NCBI RefSeq assembly: GCF_027580225.2
Contig: NC_073356.2
Coordinates: 15,963,501-16,027,500, forward strand
Source of the DNA: Misgurnus anguillicaudatus
Lineage: Eukaryota; Chordata; Actinopteri; Cypriniformes; Cobitidae
Length of the DNA: 64,000 nucleotides
Reading direction: 5' to 3'
The stretch's first letter is position 1. The number at the start of each line of letters is the position of its first letter. Below, piece after piece: positions 1-13,700 of the stretch. Under the pieces are notes generated by a model. That model was not told where the DNA came from. It saw only the letters and a list, made by a program, of their open reading frames with translations, and did not search any database. Made by a program: the position numbers and the translations under genes.

Positions 1-100
1 AGTAGATAGTATACACTAGGTTATATTACTGTTTTAGGTTAGACCATTAACCAGTGATCTTTGGTTAAATATCACAAAACCCATCCAGATTTTTTTTACA

Positions 101-361
101 TACACTGTAAAAAAAAACTTTGCTGCCTTAAAATTTTTTGTTAAATCAACTTAGATTTACAAGTCATGTCAACAGAAATGAGTTGTCACAACTTATAAAA
201 TATAGTTGAGAAAAGTCTTAATTTTATTAGTTATAACAACTCACATGTAGTTATACCAACTCATCTCTAGTCAAGATAAATAATAGTAAATTGAAATTAC
301 TTGTAAATCCGAGTTGATTCAACAAAAAATTTTAAGGCAGCAAAGTATTATTTACAGTGTA
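101..361. mobile_element. palindromic miniature DNA transposon (TACACTGTAAAAA termini)
   Basis: The left end TACACTGTAAAA with TTTGCTGCCTTAAAA is repeated inverted at the right end (TTTTAAGGCAGCAAAG ... TTACAGTGTA). The arms are about 60 bp. There is no coding capacity. Its ends match those of the element at 58501-58914, although the interiors differ. Confidence 0.75.
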
Positions 362-727
362 TGTATTCACAGTAAATTTACTATGTTTCTATAATAAATA
401 AAAACTAATACAATGTTTGTGCATCCTTAAAAATATGAAGTATGATCTGAGAAATTTACTTTATATTTTAAATTAAATTATAATTTATTTTTGAAGCAAA
501 GTAAATGTAGTATTTCTTTCTTAGAAATATGGGATGCATTATGCACTCAAACCACACTTAAAATGTCTATTGCATTAGTTAAGAAGAATTTTACCAAATG
601 TTATGTATTTCTGGGAAAGACAGCACAAATATACCTCGGAAAACATTTAACAAAATGTTTCTAATTCTAAAAAGTAAATATACTGTTTAGAAAAATCACT
701 TAATAAAGCCAATTTGCATGACCCTGT

Positions 728-890
728 AACACTTTACGATAAAATTGCATTTGTTAACATGAATAAATGCTTTAGCTTACATGAACTAACAATGAGCAAT
801 ATAGTTCGTCAGCAATATTAGGTAATGCTTAGTTAATGTCAACGCAATTAGTTCATGTTTGCTAATGCATTAACTATTGTTACTGTATGA
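728..890. repeat. fish 'GTTAACAT...GTTAATGCATTA' type repeat
   Basis: AACACTTTACGATAA followed by TTTGTTAACATGAATAAATG, and a tail GCTAATGCATTAACTATTGT, resemble an inverted-repeat MITE common in fish genomes. The same type recurs at 3045-3315. Confidence 0.5.
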
Positions 891-949
891 CCATGATTAG
901 ACTTTTCGATTTATAAAACTATTACACTTACACATTTTAAATCTGACTC

Positions 950-1640
950 AAATGTCAACTGTAGCTGCAGTGTTTGCACAAACTGAGTTTACTTCACTTT
1001 GGCCACTCAGCCGGACATTCCCCACACCAAACCGTCCCGGATATATTTATAGACCGCAGACAGTTTGGGAAAGAAGGGGGGTGTCTGACACATCTGCTGA
1101 ATATCTGCTAGACTGTGGGGTCAGCCCAAGGTTAAAGCCTCTTCAATGCCTGCCTTGATTGCTCGTGGCTGGCACTAATGAGTGTGTGCGTGCGTGTGTG
1201 TGTGTAATTCTAACCGCGCGCACACGCGCATGTTTCTCTCTCTCTCTCTCTCTCTCTCACGCACACACCACTGCCATTGTCAGCGCCAGTCTCCCCTCCC
1301 ACAGCTCCTGTCTGTCTGTCTGGATCTGCTCCCCCCTCGGAGGAGGAGGCAGGCGCGGGAGGAGGTGGGGTGTGAGCCTGAGACCGTCACAGTCACAGAA
1401 AGCCATTCTTCTGAATGAAAGCGAGCGGAAAACACCGTCAAGATGCCGGGAACGTATTTACCGTAGTCCAACAGCGCTAAACGTGTCGGAAAACCGAGGG
1501 GCGATGGCATGAAACGCGCGCGAACCGAGAGGCCGACACTGCCAGCGGGCCGCTGCTGTGAAAGTGTCCGTCAGTGCGCGTGAGGGCCGCAGCCGGCGGC
1601 GGCTCTCTTGCCCCCCGTCCCGTCACTTTCCCGAGCCTCC
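950..1640 (+). promoter_or_regulatory. ldlrad4: CpG-rich promoter/5' UTR region of the short ldlrad4 transcript
   Basis: GC and CpG content rises sharply from about 1290 and stays high to about 1850, unlike the AT-rich flanks, as at fish CpG-island promoters. The stretch carries a GT run (about 1185-1204), a pure CT run (about 1232-1258) and GGAGG-rich sequence. A TATA-like string lies at about 1040-1051. The transcription start cannot be fixed from sequence. Overlapping open frames here are not conserved proteins. Confidence 0.55.
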
Positions 1641-1749
1641 ATGCGAAACATCACGGTACCGGACAGCAGCTCCAGCAACAACAACGCCAACTCCAATGAC
1701 ACATGCTCCTGCAACTGCACCCTATCCCAGCCACAGGGAATGGATATAT
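1641..1749 (+). CDS. ldlrad4: ldlrad4 coding exon 1 (PMEPA1-like N-terminus)
   Basis: ATG at 1641 opens 36 codons rich in Ser and Asn with possible N-glycosylation sites (NIT, NDT) and a CSCNC cluster, ending MDI plus one base before a perfect GTAAGT donor at 1750. Joining to 20549 gives MDIS-ELEFVQ, closely matching the MEIT-ELEFVQ junction of PMEPA1, and the phase is correct. It lies in a GC-rich, CpG-rich stretch. Confidence 0.82.
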
Positions 1750-4700
1750 GTAAGTAGGGCGGGTTTGATGGGATTTTTCCTAAACGTTTTCGAATTCGCG
1801 ACTAATTTGAAGCGGTATTGCACGAGCGCGAATGAAACTGATCGTTGAAACAGTCGCGTTTGGTTCGCGCGTGCCCGCGAATAGATTAATTAAAGCGTTT
1901 CGTTTTATTTCCAACGCGTTTTGATCATATTCCTGTTTTGAAGTCGTTATGCTTTTTATGACAAACGAGACGTCTACATGTATGCCTATAACATTCCTAG
2001 GCTGAATTATTAAAATATCTGACCGTTATTTGTTAGTATTTCCCTCGCACATCACCCAATTTAGCTGTGGCGTATGAAAGTATTCGTCCTGCTCCTCCAA
2101 AATGTGATATATTTGGTTAAAACCCCCGCGTTCGCGCTGTATTTAAAAGCCTTTATTGATTAAACATATGCGCGTGAATGTTTATGATGGCTTTGAAACA
2201 CAACTCTATGCATTAGTTGAATTTTGCTGGTGGTTGTGGGGGCTGCGCACATTTTTCCTCAACTCTGCCTTTTCTGCTGCATTCCCAGACAAACACACCT
2301 CTATAGTTGATCAGATGCACTCATTCCCACCGTTAAAGTACAATTTGATCACATTTTACATTAGTGTCATGTTACATGAGAACTAGACTTAATGCGCCCT
2401 TACTTTGGACCTGCTTGCGATTACGTATTGTTGTTAGACTGAACTGTAACCGAAGATCTCAAAGCTCTATATAGCTATGTCTTGCTGGAAATGGGTCTAC
2501 TGCAGTCTGGAGTACAGGCAGCCAGTCAGTCAACCCTTCCCTCACATCAGACTGTCTTACTCAAGTCCAGCCGAGACCTGGAGCTGTCTGAATCTGTAGA
2601 GGACAAAAGGGCCTGTCATAATAAGCACCAGGCTATTTCTGCCCCAAATGGGATGAATTATTTAAAGTAAACCCTTTATACCAAGAGCCGACCTCTTTTC
2701 TGAAAGGCCCCTGGTAGTCGATGCTGATGTCCTGGCCCAGAAACTTTTCCTATGCCCATGAACTTGAATTGCTTTTTGTATTGTATGACGTGTAATGCAT
2801 ATGCTAGGTTGTGTAGCTAGTGAATCCTACATAAATGAGAACTGGAGAAAAGAGTTAAATGTGAAATAGATATTAAATGGGTTGTGTGTAGATGCAGAAG
2901 TCTCATGAAAACATGTTCAGGTCACATTTTAGCTCAAAATCATACAAAACAAGCAAATCATATTTTTCTGTATAAGAAAAAGACAAATTAGATCATTTTG
3001 ATTTTAGTGGGGGGGATTTTGAGTCACTTACCGGTAAGCATATTTGGTAAGGTTGTATTTGTTAACAGTGATAAATGCATTAGCTAACATTTATTATTCT
3101 TCGGTCATGTTATTGTCAGCATTTACTAATACATTTTTAAAATCAAAAGTTGTAACATTAGTTAATGCACAATTAACTAACATGAATAATTGTATTGGTA
3201 TTAACAAACATTAACAAAGATTAAATGTTGAAAAATGTTATTGCTTATTGTTACTTCATGTTAGCTAATGCATTTAGTAATGTTAACAAATACAATCTTA
3301 CTGTAAAGTGTTACTGATTTGTATTTAAGTATTAGTAAAATTTTTTGTAAGAAGTAAATTTAAATTCCAGTTTTTTTCAACAGTGATTGTTGTCATTATT
3401 ACTACAATGCAGTAAAAAGTACCAATTAATGAAAACAAGCATAGGACAGTATACCTACCTCTATAAATATTATTGTAATTGAATATCATTTAATTCTCAT
3501 GAAAATTATGTTGTTGCAAAGCAAAGTAAGCAGAAAAATAATGTCTTACTTTGATTTTTGGATGAAATTTGACGTCGACGTGCTTTCGATGGATGTGTGT
3601 GAGTTTGGGGGTTTTTGTGTCTGTTCCGTGGTGTTCAGGACGGGACGTGCAGACAGTGGAATGCCTAGTGACTTGGCACTCACATTTTACTGCAGTGCTG
3701 GCTGTGTTCAGGGCCCGTGATCCAGCAAGGATTAGAAACTGGTGGAGTCGGTGACACAGCAGACACTCACAAAGGACACAAATCTTCCAAAACCCACCAG
3801 CATAATCAGCGTCGTATAAGCATCAGCATTGGCTTACCTCAAATGGACACATTATCTTGCAGTTTCATGAGTGTGCATGTTAGGTCTCCTCCATTGTTCC
3901 CCTTTTCCAGATCTAGCCTCACGTTAGCCATCGTCCTGTCTGGTGTTTTAGGCACACGCTCTACATCTGAGGTTTGCTTATCTTATCGGCTTCAACGCAT
4001 ACGGGTATTTCAAATAAAAACAGATCTTGGCTATTATTAGAGTGCCGTGTGGAACAGCACCATGGCTTACTGTGCTGCATGCAAGAAGACGACTATTGCA
4101 TCTTCGGTCTGCACACTGGGTTAGTGTAATCCATTTCCAATGGGGCAGCGGCCAAAGTCAAGCACCAGAATGGGGAAACAGGATATTACACTGGCATTCA
4201 GCTCACCAGATGTAACAAATACGCGAGGGACAAAAACACCATCCTCGTCAATATCTGATCTCTGCATCAATTTGGCACCTTTTTTATTTTCCACTGGCGG
4301 CCCGAAGCTTGGCACGGGCTGCAGGGTGAGGCCTGAGACGGGACACAGGAGTCGAGTGTTTATTGTCGGAGGCCAGAGGTCCTGTCTGTGTGGTTAACTA
4401 TTTATTGCAAATAACGCCTTTATAAACTTGGTATATAAAGTTTTTAGCATGGGAGGATGTTATTTTTGAAAATCTTTATTCTTTGTTTTTGTAGGGGTTG
4501 GAACAGTCAGTTTCCAGTTTGTTATGTTTTATGTACGAATAGTATAAAGTGGTGTGGAGAAGCTAGACAACTATGGTAGCTATAGAAAGAGTACCGTTTG
4601 ACCACCAGATAGTATTGTGTCTGACTAATGCTGATAACGTAGGCTTGCATTTATTTTCGTACATTTACTATTACAGTCAGTTATTGAATAAGTGACATTG

Positions 4701-7700
4701 CTGGAAATGCGGTATTGGTTCACATTGTTGTGGATAAGTGTTTGTGCGACGAGCACTTTGTGAAGTGCGCGAACGCATAGGAGGCATCCGTAATTGCCTT
4801 GTTAGAGAGGTGTCAGTCAAACAGCCCTTTGGGTCCTAGCACTCGATCCAATGCAATTTGCATGCACTGCTCGACTCTTCCTCTCACGCACTGCTCCAGG
4901 GTTGCCTCAAGGTCACTCTCCTGCCCCTGTAACCCCGGGCAAGACAATCAAAGTTGGACTTTACAGGCCCACCCCGGCCATAACCGAGCTCCTTCCAATA
5001 ATGAAATGCACCAAATATATGAGCTCACGGGGTGGGGGATTGGTGTGCACGTCTGCGAGCGAGTGTGATGAGGTCACGCCGGAGGTCAGCTGTCACCCCC
5101 CCTGCTAATTTTCGTACGGCCTGCTCCCACACCGAATAGGGGGTGTGTGCGCTGGGTGTAAAGTCAAAGGGGTTTTAAGACTCATGGGGGGAGGTCAGCC
5201 TGCGGAAGGGTAACCAGATTTATCATTTACAATGCTACTAAAATGAAACGCACTAATATGCACCATTCCATTTGCGTCCAATCATTAAAGGTCTCAAAGA
5301 TCCACTTCACCAAGGTAATGACTTTGTGTTAATGAAATCTGTCCACTTAAAATGTCTGTCTCTGCGAATGCCGATGTTGGGTTATAAGCTACTTGTTTTT
5401 AAACTACAGAGAAGCTACCAAAAAGTAGTTAGCAAGACTAGAAGCTATCAACAAAAAGTAGCTAGCTACACTGCATAGATATGTACACTAGATGTCACAT
5501 GGCTACGGCAGTTCATTGGAACGAATGCATCAAATAGAGGCGCCATCTTAAAACATGAGAGCCCTGCATCAGCGTCATTGTAGGCAATGGTGTAACGGAA
5601 ATAAAATCACCCTAAATCGTCATGCATGCGATTTTCTAGGTTTTGTTTTGGTTCGTTCCAACAGTCAGACATGTATTTAGCATTGAGTCCAGAAAAAAAG
5701 TTTTGATATTATGAAAATCAAATTTTTCTTACTATAATGCATAGTGCTAGTAGGCCTAACATCCATACGCAGCGCAAAAGTCCGGCATCGTCCATGAATT
5801 CGAAGTACAGGCAGAGATAGCAGCGTTACCTAAGCTACTTCCTATGACAAGACTCCTGTTCCAAGATGGCGGCGGTTTTGAGGCATGCTTAGAACCCCAA
5901 GGCAACATCTAGAACGTACGTACAGCCTTAAGCTTAGTATATTTGCCTCGTACGTGTACACCGACGTTTGACGCATGAGCTTTACGAGAAAATGCAGTGC
6001 ATCTGCTGTGCTACTAGTCTGATGACGAAATTTGCGTCACGCGCACTGTATGTGGACCCTCGTGAATGCGTAAAACGGGACTATACTTGTACTTTATCTA
6101 AAACGTTTGTCTAAAAACTAAACTACTAAGGAGACAAATAAATCAGTTAATCATTTCTTTAATGTGAACATGAATTAAAATAACAGCATTTTACAGTGCT
6201 TTAGCCGGGCACTGTAATGTATCCTTTTGTTGCCATAAAATGCTACCTGCTGAAATAAAGGTAATTGTTAAGCCAAATTGTTTTGAAAACATCTAATGTA
6301 CTGTCACTATATCATTGCTACTTTTAGCTACGTTTACTCCCCAACAATGACTGGATAGCCAAGAACCCAACCTTGGTTTGTTTTAGTGGTGTTGGGTTGT
6401 TTCACCATGGTATTCTTGGGTGTCTTTGGAAGCCAGAAAGAAGGGAGCAGCCTGTGGGGTGGAGTGCCACCCTTTACCCCTGCCAGCGATAAGCTTTGCC
6501 CTCTGACATCAGCAGCTGAGCCTCACCCCGCAGCAGTCAGCCAGCCTTGACATTGGCCATGGTCCGTTCCTTTGTGTCTGGGCCCCCCACCCTCTCTCTG
6601 GGATTCGCCAATGATCCCCAGGGACCCATCTCAGAGGAGATCGGTAGTCACGTCGGAAGGTTGCGTGCCCTGCGGGGAGGTGGGGTGTTGTGTGTTTGTA
6701 TGGGTCTGGCCAAGTCGTATCTAGACAAACTTATGTATGTATTTATGCCATCAGATGGGGATGTCTCTCGTCTGTGTTTGGCTTTTGTGAAACAAGAGAA
6801 CCAGGCTTGTGTCTAATGTCAGGTTTTGTTTTTAATGGTTGTTTCTTGTAGTACGGCACACAACTCGGTGATCAATAATGATCAAACATTACAATTCAGT
6901 GCTGATGCATGAAAATTTGTCACACAACAAAACAACAAATGTATGCCAATAGCGTTGTCTGGCTTGTCATGAAGTTTATAGAGAAAAAAACATAGACATG
7001 GACGTCTAAAAATCCTCCGTGTGGTTTTCAAAACAGTCTCAGCAGATTGCAGACATATCTACGGCAGTGTCACTGTTTAGTTTTTACCCAGGAATGTAAA
7101 CGATTTTTCTGTATAACACACAATGTCTGGCCTCCCTTCCGCTGTTTTTGTTGTTGTTGCAAAATGGTGCATTGGTGCTCTGAGCGAGAGAGACGGTCGA
7201 GCAGACAGCAGACGCAACAGAGTCAGATCAGACGTGATGTTATCAGACTGTGCGTCTCACACCCATCCCCTCTCATCAGGCGTGTATGCGCTGGGTTCTG
7301 CTCCCAGACATCACCCCTCCTGCCCCCTGCTTTATTCTCTCGGGGTTCAAAGGTCAGAAAGTCGTCGCGGTAACCCTTAGCCCCGCTCTTATTCATTGTG
7401 TCTGTCCATGTGGACTGCAGTCTGCCTGATTTAAATATAAAAACAATCTTCTTTGTTCTGGCTTTTTACTTAGAAGAAACCTTGCTTTTCAGCTGGGACT
7501 CCGATGTAATTTATAGCGTCAACACAAAGAAATATTTAAATAATTTTAAATATGTGGGGTATATATTACACAGTGCACAATAAAAAGTATTGTTTTGACT
7601 CATGGGAGCCTAACATTACTATCTTAAAATTGTTTATATGTATATATGTATGTATTGATGTATGCATATTATTTTATACTTTAAGTCAGATTGAAAAATA

Positions 7701-10700
7701 GAAACAAAAGTAAGTCACAAAAATTGAAACATTTAGGGCTGGGCGATACTGACCAAAGTTCATATCTCTATAGTTTTGCGATGAATGACTATACACGATA
7801 AATATCCCTGTATAAGTGGAATAAATGTTTGCATGCGAGTCAAAGCATCATGTCACAATCACCTTATTGTTACAGCGTATGATGAAAATGAAATTCCTTC
7901 CTGTTTAATATTAATATGTTTATTTATAAAGTGTCGCTGTACGTAAGCAAAGCACGAGGGGATCAACACACTTAAGGGGGATAAACAAACATAATAGCAT
8001 CAGGATATCATCAGGACATAGTCAGGTATCAAAAAGAGCAGGGGGGTATTCTAGAAAGCTGGTTATGTGACATACCGAGTATGTTTGAAATTGAAAATGT
8101 CTTTATGTATTCTCCATGTGCGTGCAGTTACTCCAGGTTACCAGTTGGAGGTTGAACTAAAGTCCAATTTATAGTCGTGCGTAAGGTCTACGCCGTAGCT
8201 ATGCCGTAGGTTATCCGTAGCCTTACGTGCACCTCTACAAATTTTTAACAGTGCGGCAGTTCTAAGCTGACTGCAAGCGCTGTGATTGGTCCACTAGAAC
8301 CCCTCCCGTCAGGTAAAAAAACAGCGTCATAGGTCTAAGTTGCTGTTTATTTACTTCCATAACTGCTGGTCTTCTCAATACATACACAACAAGTTGCTGT
8401 TTCTTCTTCGTTTGTGAGTTAAACTAGCCATGCTGCTTCTTCATTGACGGTCGCGTTGCTACTGTGGTTACATGCGTGGATACTGCCTACCAGCGGTCTG
8501 CATGTGGGTGATTTTCACGATATCCAGACTTAAAAGGTGTCCAGTGTCCATTACCGTAACATGATATTACATTAAATATTTAAAAAACTCATGTTTCGGT
8601 AATGAGAACACAAAATTTGTCTAGGTACTGTGACAAAATTTTTAACTTTTATCTGGAGAGAAAAAATAAGAACTGCTTACCTGGCAGCCATCTTGAGTGT
8701 CACAGTCAATTATGTCCCTTCCAACAATTCTTTTTGAAAATGTTAGTTCATGGAGGGCTTAAACAATGATTGAAAATTGTTGCGTAGGATGAGAAAAATT
8801 TTCTTGGACACATTTATATTCCTTATTATTGTCTCTACATTTACCAATGATCCCCAAATACCACATGTTTCTTTACTGTAAATGTTTATTGTATAACATG
8901 CACTGAAAGATTTTTTTTTATTATAAATATTTCCATGTCAAAGAACCAAAATCCAGTCATGGACACATTGCGGTAATGAAAATGTTCCCCTTAAATGTGA
9001 GAAAAAAACGAAATTGGTTTGTATGATATAATTTGAAATCATGCGCAAAATAGTATAGTAACTATATGTTTCTTATTTTGATACTCTTACTTTGCATTGA
9101 CTTTTTTATCAAAATGTTTCATGACACCTCATAAGTCTAATTTCACGAGAATCACCCATGGGTGTTTGCACATCAACGCGGACTATAACTCAAAAGTTTA
9201 TATGAAAACCGACACGTATCCTACACCATTGCGGCTACGGTGTAGGACGTACACACAACTATAATGAGCCCTTAACTTCTATCAGGTGCCCCTAGAACTG
9301 ATATGATTAGTGTAAGCAGGGTTTAGGTTAATCAACCGGAAGTTAGAGTTTCGCTGATATGGAATACACCACAGACGTAGTACAGATCAACACGGAGCAA
9401 ACATGAATATACATTGGTAGACGTAAGCGATAATACACAGTGCAAATGGTTAGTGGGAGGGAATTCCAAAGTTTCAGTGCCAGATTTTAAATGATCTACT
9501 GCCCATAGGTCCTCTTTATGGGCGCGATCCCAGAACATTTATATGACGTGTTTGAGTTAGCATGACCCAATTAATGAATACATTTTGTAAGGGGCTTTTT
9601 AAAATGGGTGATGAACTAACTACTATAACCTACGTTTTATCAGTATTCAATTTTAAGGAATTGTTGTGCAACCAGCTTTTAATTTCAGTAATACATGTGT
9701 TCAATGAGTGAAGAGGAAGTGCAGAGAGAGAACGTGCTATACACAGCTTGTTTGAAAAATACACAGCTGCACAACATACGATCTGGTTGGAAAGCTTACG
9801 TCTGACCTCAGTCTACATTTCTGGCAGAGCTTCTGTTGTAAAGGAGGAAGATCATAATAGACCATACTGATATAGACTGTATTGTCTCATCCCATATCCA
9901 AATGGAAAAAAAATACTGATATATTACCAATACTCTATATACCTCTCAGACCTAGAAACAAAATTCTGGGCTCCAGACTGCCACCAAAATTTTAGAGTGT
10001 GCCACTGAATTTTACATCCAGTCGCACTGGTGCGACCAGTAAATTTGACCTTTTTTTTGTGATGTGACACTGAATTTAAAATACAGCACATTGTACTTTC
10101 TGCATCTATCATCAAAGTATTTATTAGTAATACAGTGTTAATTAGTAGAAATGTGAATATTTGGTTAGCGTGTTAATTTACGGTATGTGCCCCTAAATTT
10201 TCTGGTTGCGCCCCTAAAATTTCCAGTTGAGGGCCACTGTGCTCCTAGTGAAAAAAGTTAGTCTGGAGCCCTGAAATCATTCATATGCACCATTATAACA
10301 ACATAATTACATAGTAATAAATAAATGAAAACGTACAATTTCTTAAAAAGAAAAAACATAAATTTTTAAGCATGTAAATAAACAGCCATGCAGGAACTTT
10401 AGGAAACTTTTTTGGATTATGATGCATAATGCAAAGTTTTAAACTAATTTACTGAAATGAACAGTACAGTTTGAACTGATTAATGTAATGAATCAAACTT
10501 AACAACTCTGTAGTTTAAACCAGAGACGTTTGCTCTCTTGCTAATTTAAGTCGCGAACAAGTACAACTAGATGTTTGGATAATTAATGGCCAAATTAAAA
10601 AGTCCATTAAAATCATTTTGTTATTCATGATGTTCCTTCATTTTAAAACCAAATCTCCTTCTGTAGGAACTGTTTTAGATGTTGGTACAAACTAAGAACT

Positions 10701-13700
10701 TAAATTAGCATTTTCATTTTATCTCATAACAAGCTTTGTTGTTGTGTGGCTGGTGTTTGATATTGGGGGAGGGATGTGGCTTGACCCTGATTTAAAAGTC
10801 TGTCAAAGTGAGACCAGATTATGTTGGTCGCCCCTTTTTGCACCTGACCCCAAACAGAGAGAATGGGGGAGGATTGTTTTATTAGTATGTAGACAGCAGC
10901 TGGTCTGTTTGAAGATATTACGCATGTAAATAAAGTTACCAATTGTTTGAAACATGCATGTGTTAAGTCTGTTTTTAGAGGTAGAAATAAAATTTGTGCT
11001 TGCTGCATTGCAGACACCTCAGTTGCAAGAGACTGTATTATATGTGGTGCTGGTTGTTTTATAATAGATGTTACATTTATCTATAAGCTGTGTCCAAAGT
11101 AAACACTCTGCAATTGAAAATATAAGTAAAGCTTGCCTTTAGTACATATGTCGATCATAAGAGCAATGGTCTGGCCCTAATGTTAGTAATGCACCCTAAT
11201 GTCATGTACACAGTTCAGTTCAAAGTGATACAGTCTATTAAAAAAACATCTCTTGCTCATGAAAATGTATCATGTTTTATGTAAAGACTATATTGTGAAT
11301 ATAGTGAATGCTTCAAAGCAATGTTATGCACAATGCTCACAGGAGCAACTGTAGTACCAAATACAATTATATAATATTAGGGATGGGACGGTATGAAATT
11401 TTTACATTTATGATTATAGTGACCAAAGTTATGATGGTTATCAATATTATCATGTTAAAATTGGATGGAAATGTTCAAAAAGAACTGAAACACACACTGA
11501 AAACATTTGAACAAGTTCTATTTTTGAAAATCACAATGTAATATTTCATGTCCCTGAAATTATTTCTGTGGTTAAAAAAATCTATCTAATAAGTTTACTG
11601 TGAATGAATCCAATACATTATCCCTTAAATGCCTTCTTGTGCAAAAAACTATGTTGCATGTGTGCATAGTAACTGTCAGGACATTTTATCGTGGTTAACC
11701 GTGAAACCGGTAATCGACCCAATAATACATTTTCAACCTTATAATATACTCTGCAGAAGTCTAATGCAGGGTTCACACCAGACGTGGTAGAGACGGCAAG
11801 CGCGAGTGATTTACATGTTAAGTCAATGCAAAGACGCGATCCTGCGGAGCGGAACGCGCGGAAAACCAATCAGGACCTTGCGGTAGTAGTGACGTGATTA
11901 CAGGAAGTGAGCGGAGTCTCAGCGGAGTCGCAGAAGCCCCTCCCATGATGCGGATTTCCGCATGAATGTCTCGAATGACTAGAATTTCACGTGCAAATGA
12001 AGCGAGTAAACTCAAATGTTTAAGCGTCCAACTACGTGCGAATAGTGCATTTTTGCTGCCTCTACCGCGTCTGGTGTGAATATGCACCATTAGGCCACCA
12101 CCACCAGCTTTGTTATTTTAGCAAAGTTTTAAATTCAAATCTAATGGTTGCATGGTGGCCTAAGACTTTTGGACACTACTGTATATATTTATAGTACTAC
12201 GTGTGTGTGCGCGTGTGTGTGTTGGTACTGAAACCACTAGCACGGTTTGTCCTGTCTTTTTTCTGTTCTTGTTTTCTTTTTTTGTTCCATGTATTAACCA
12301 CTTACATGTACGGCACTGTGTCATTTGTGTAGATGATGCACGAGGTTGTGTGTTCCTCAGGGCGAGTTTTTTTGTGTGTGTCAATTTAGTGAGTCAGTTT
12401 TCATAGGATACCTTTATCCTCACATGTACTGCAATCACTGAGGCCTCATGCTGAAATCATAGGCATAATCATAGTGATGTTGACATGATGTTCTCTGTTA
12501 TCCCAGCACTATGTTTAGATGTTTCTTCTTTCTAAGCCAAAGCTAGCAAGACTAACCACTCTTTCTTTATGGTTTCCCCTTTGTGATAATTTCCATTATC
12601 TCTTTGGAAATGTAGAGATTGTCTGGTGGGTTTGGCGGGTTGACGCGTGTTTGAGAGCTATTTGCTCTGCGTCACTTGCGTCTGTTGTAAAAGCCGCTGA
12701 AACAACCGTTCATGTTGTTTGGATCATAGAGCAGAAGCACAAAATGGAAGAAAATTGAGCTTTAAGAAAAGGGGGTGACTAGACTTGATTTTTTTAAATC
12801 CAGAATTGATCGTTTGGGCTGATGTTGTCCTGCTCTTTGGTTGAATTACTTATTTGAGTCTCTGTTTTTTTTTCTCTAGAGAGACACAACATGTCAACCA
12901 ATTTCCATATTAGTTTTGCATGATTTTGTCACTTTTTGCCAGTAGCTTTGACAATGGATGTGTGAATAATTTGTAATTGAAAGTGTGTATTTTCTTAACT
13001 CTTTCCTAAAACTTAGTAAGTTGCATAACCATACATTGCAAACAAGAACATAGGGTCTTGTTTACGGTGTGTAACAAAAAGAAAATGAAATGGTATTCAG
13101 TTGCCCCTACAAAAAGGGGGTAATGTACTAATGTACAAATACAAGTTATATGTAATTTCATAATGCAGATGCCTATGTAGACTTTAGAAAGCAAGGCATG
13201 ACTTTAGAATCAAGCTTTTGTCTGTTTTTATGGTTGTTTGTAAGTTATAATAATAATGCGGATGAACAGTAGTGAAGCTCTGATGTGCTCAGTGGCAACC
13301 GTGTGAGATGCTCCTCTCCTCATCCCCTCAGGATATGGGTTGAGATGAGTTGTTTTGAGATGTGGTATCCCAGCATGCCTCGCTGTGAGGTCCCCACATG
13401 CCTTCAAGGGTCTCCCTGTGGACAAGAGACCACCAGTGAGAAACTGCTTGACTATAAAATAACATTGATTATGGGGATGAAAACGGGATTATGATGGATC
13501 TAAAGCTTTGATGAAATGATCTTTGTATGTTTGAGCATGCATACCAAGCATACGAGATATATATTGTGTCAGCACACATGCTCGTTGCAAAGTGCCTGAG
13601 AGCTGCGCTGTTATGCTATGCTATGCTGTCCGAACTACTGAGAGAACATAATGTACCAAACGCTGCATGATGAAGAACTAAACCTTGGGCTGGGTCCTGT

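Noticed and set aside
1159..1512. 117-codon frame over the CT/GT repeats
   Set aside because: Product is low-complexity from the microsatellite; it lies in the 5' UTR/promoter of ldlrad4.
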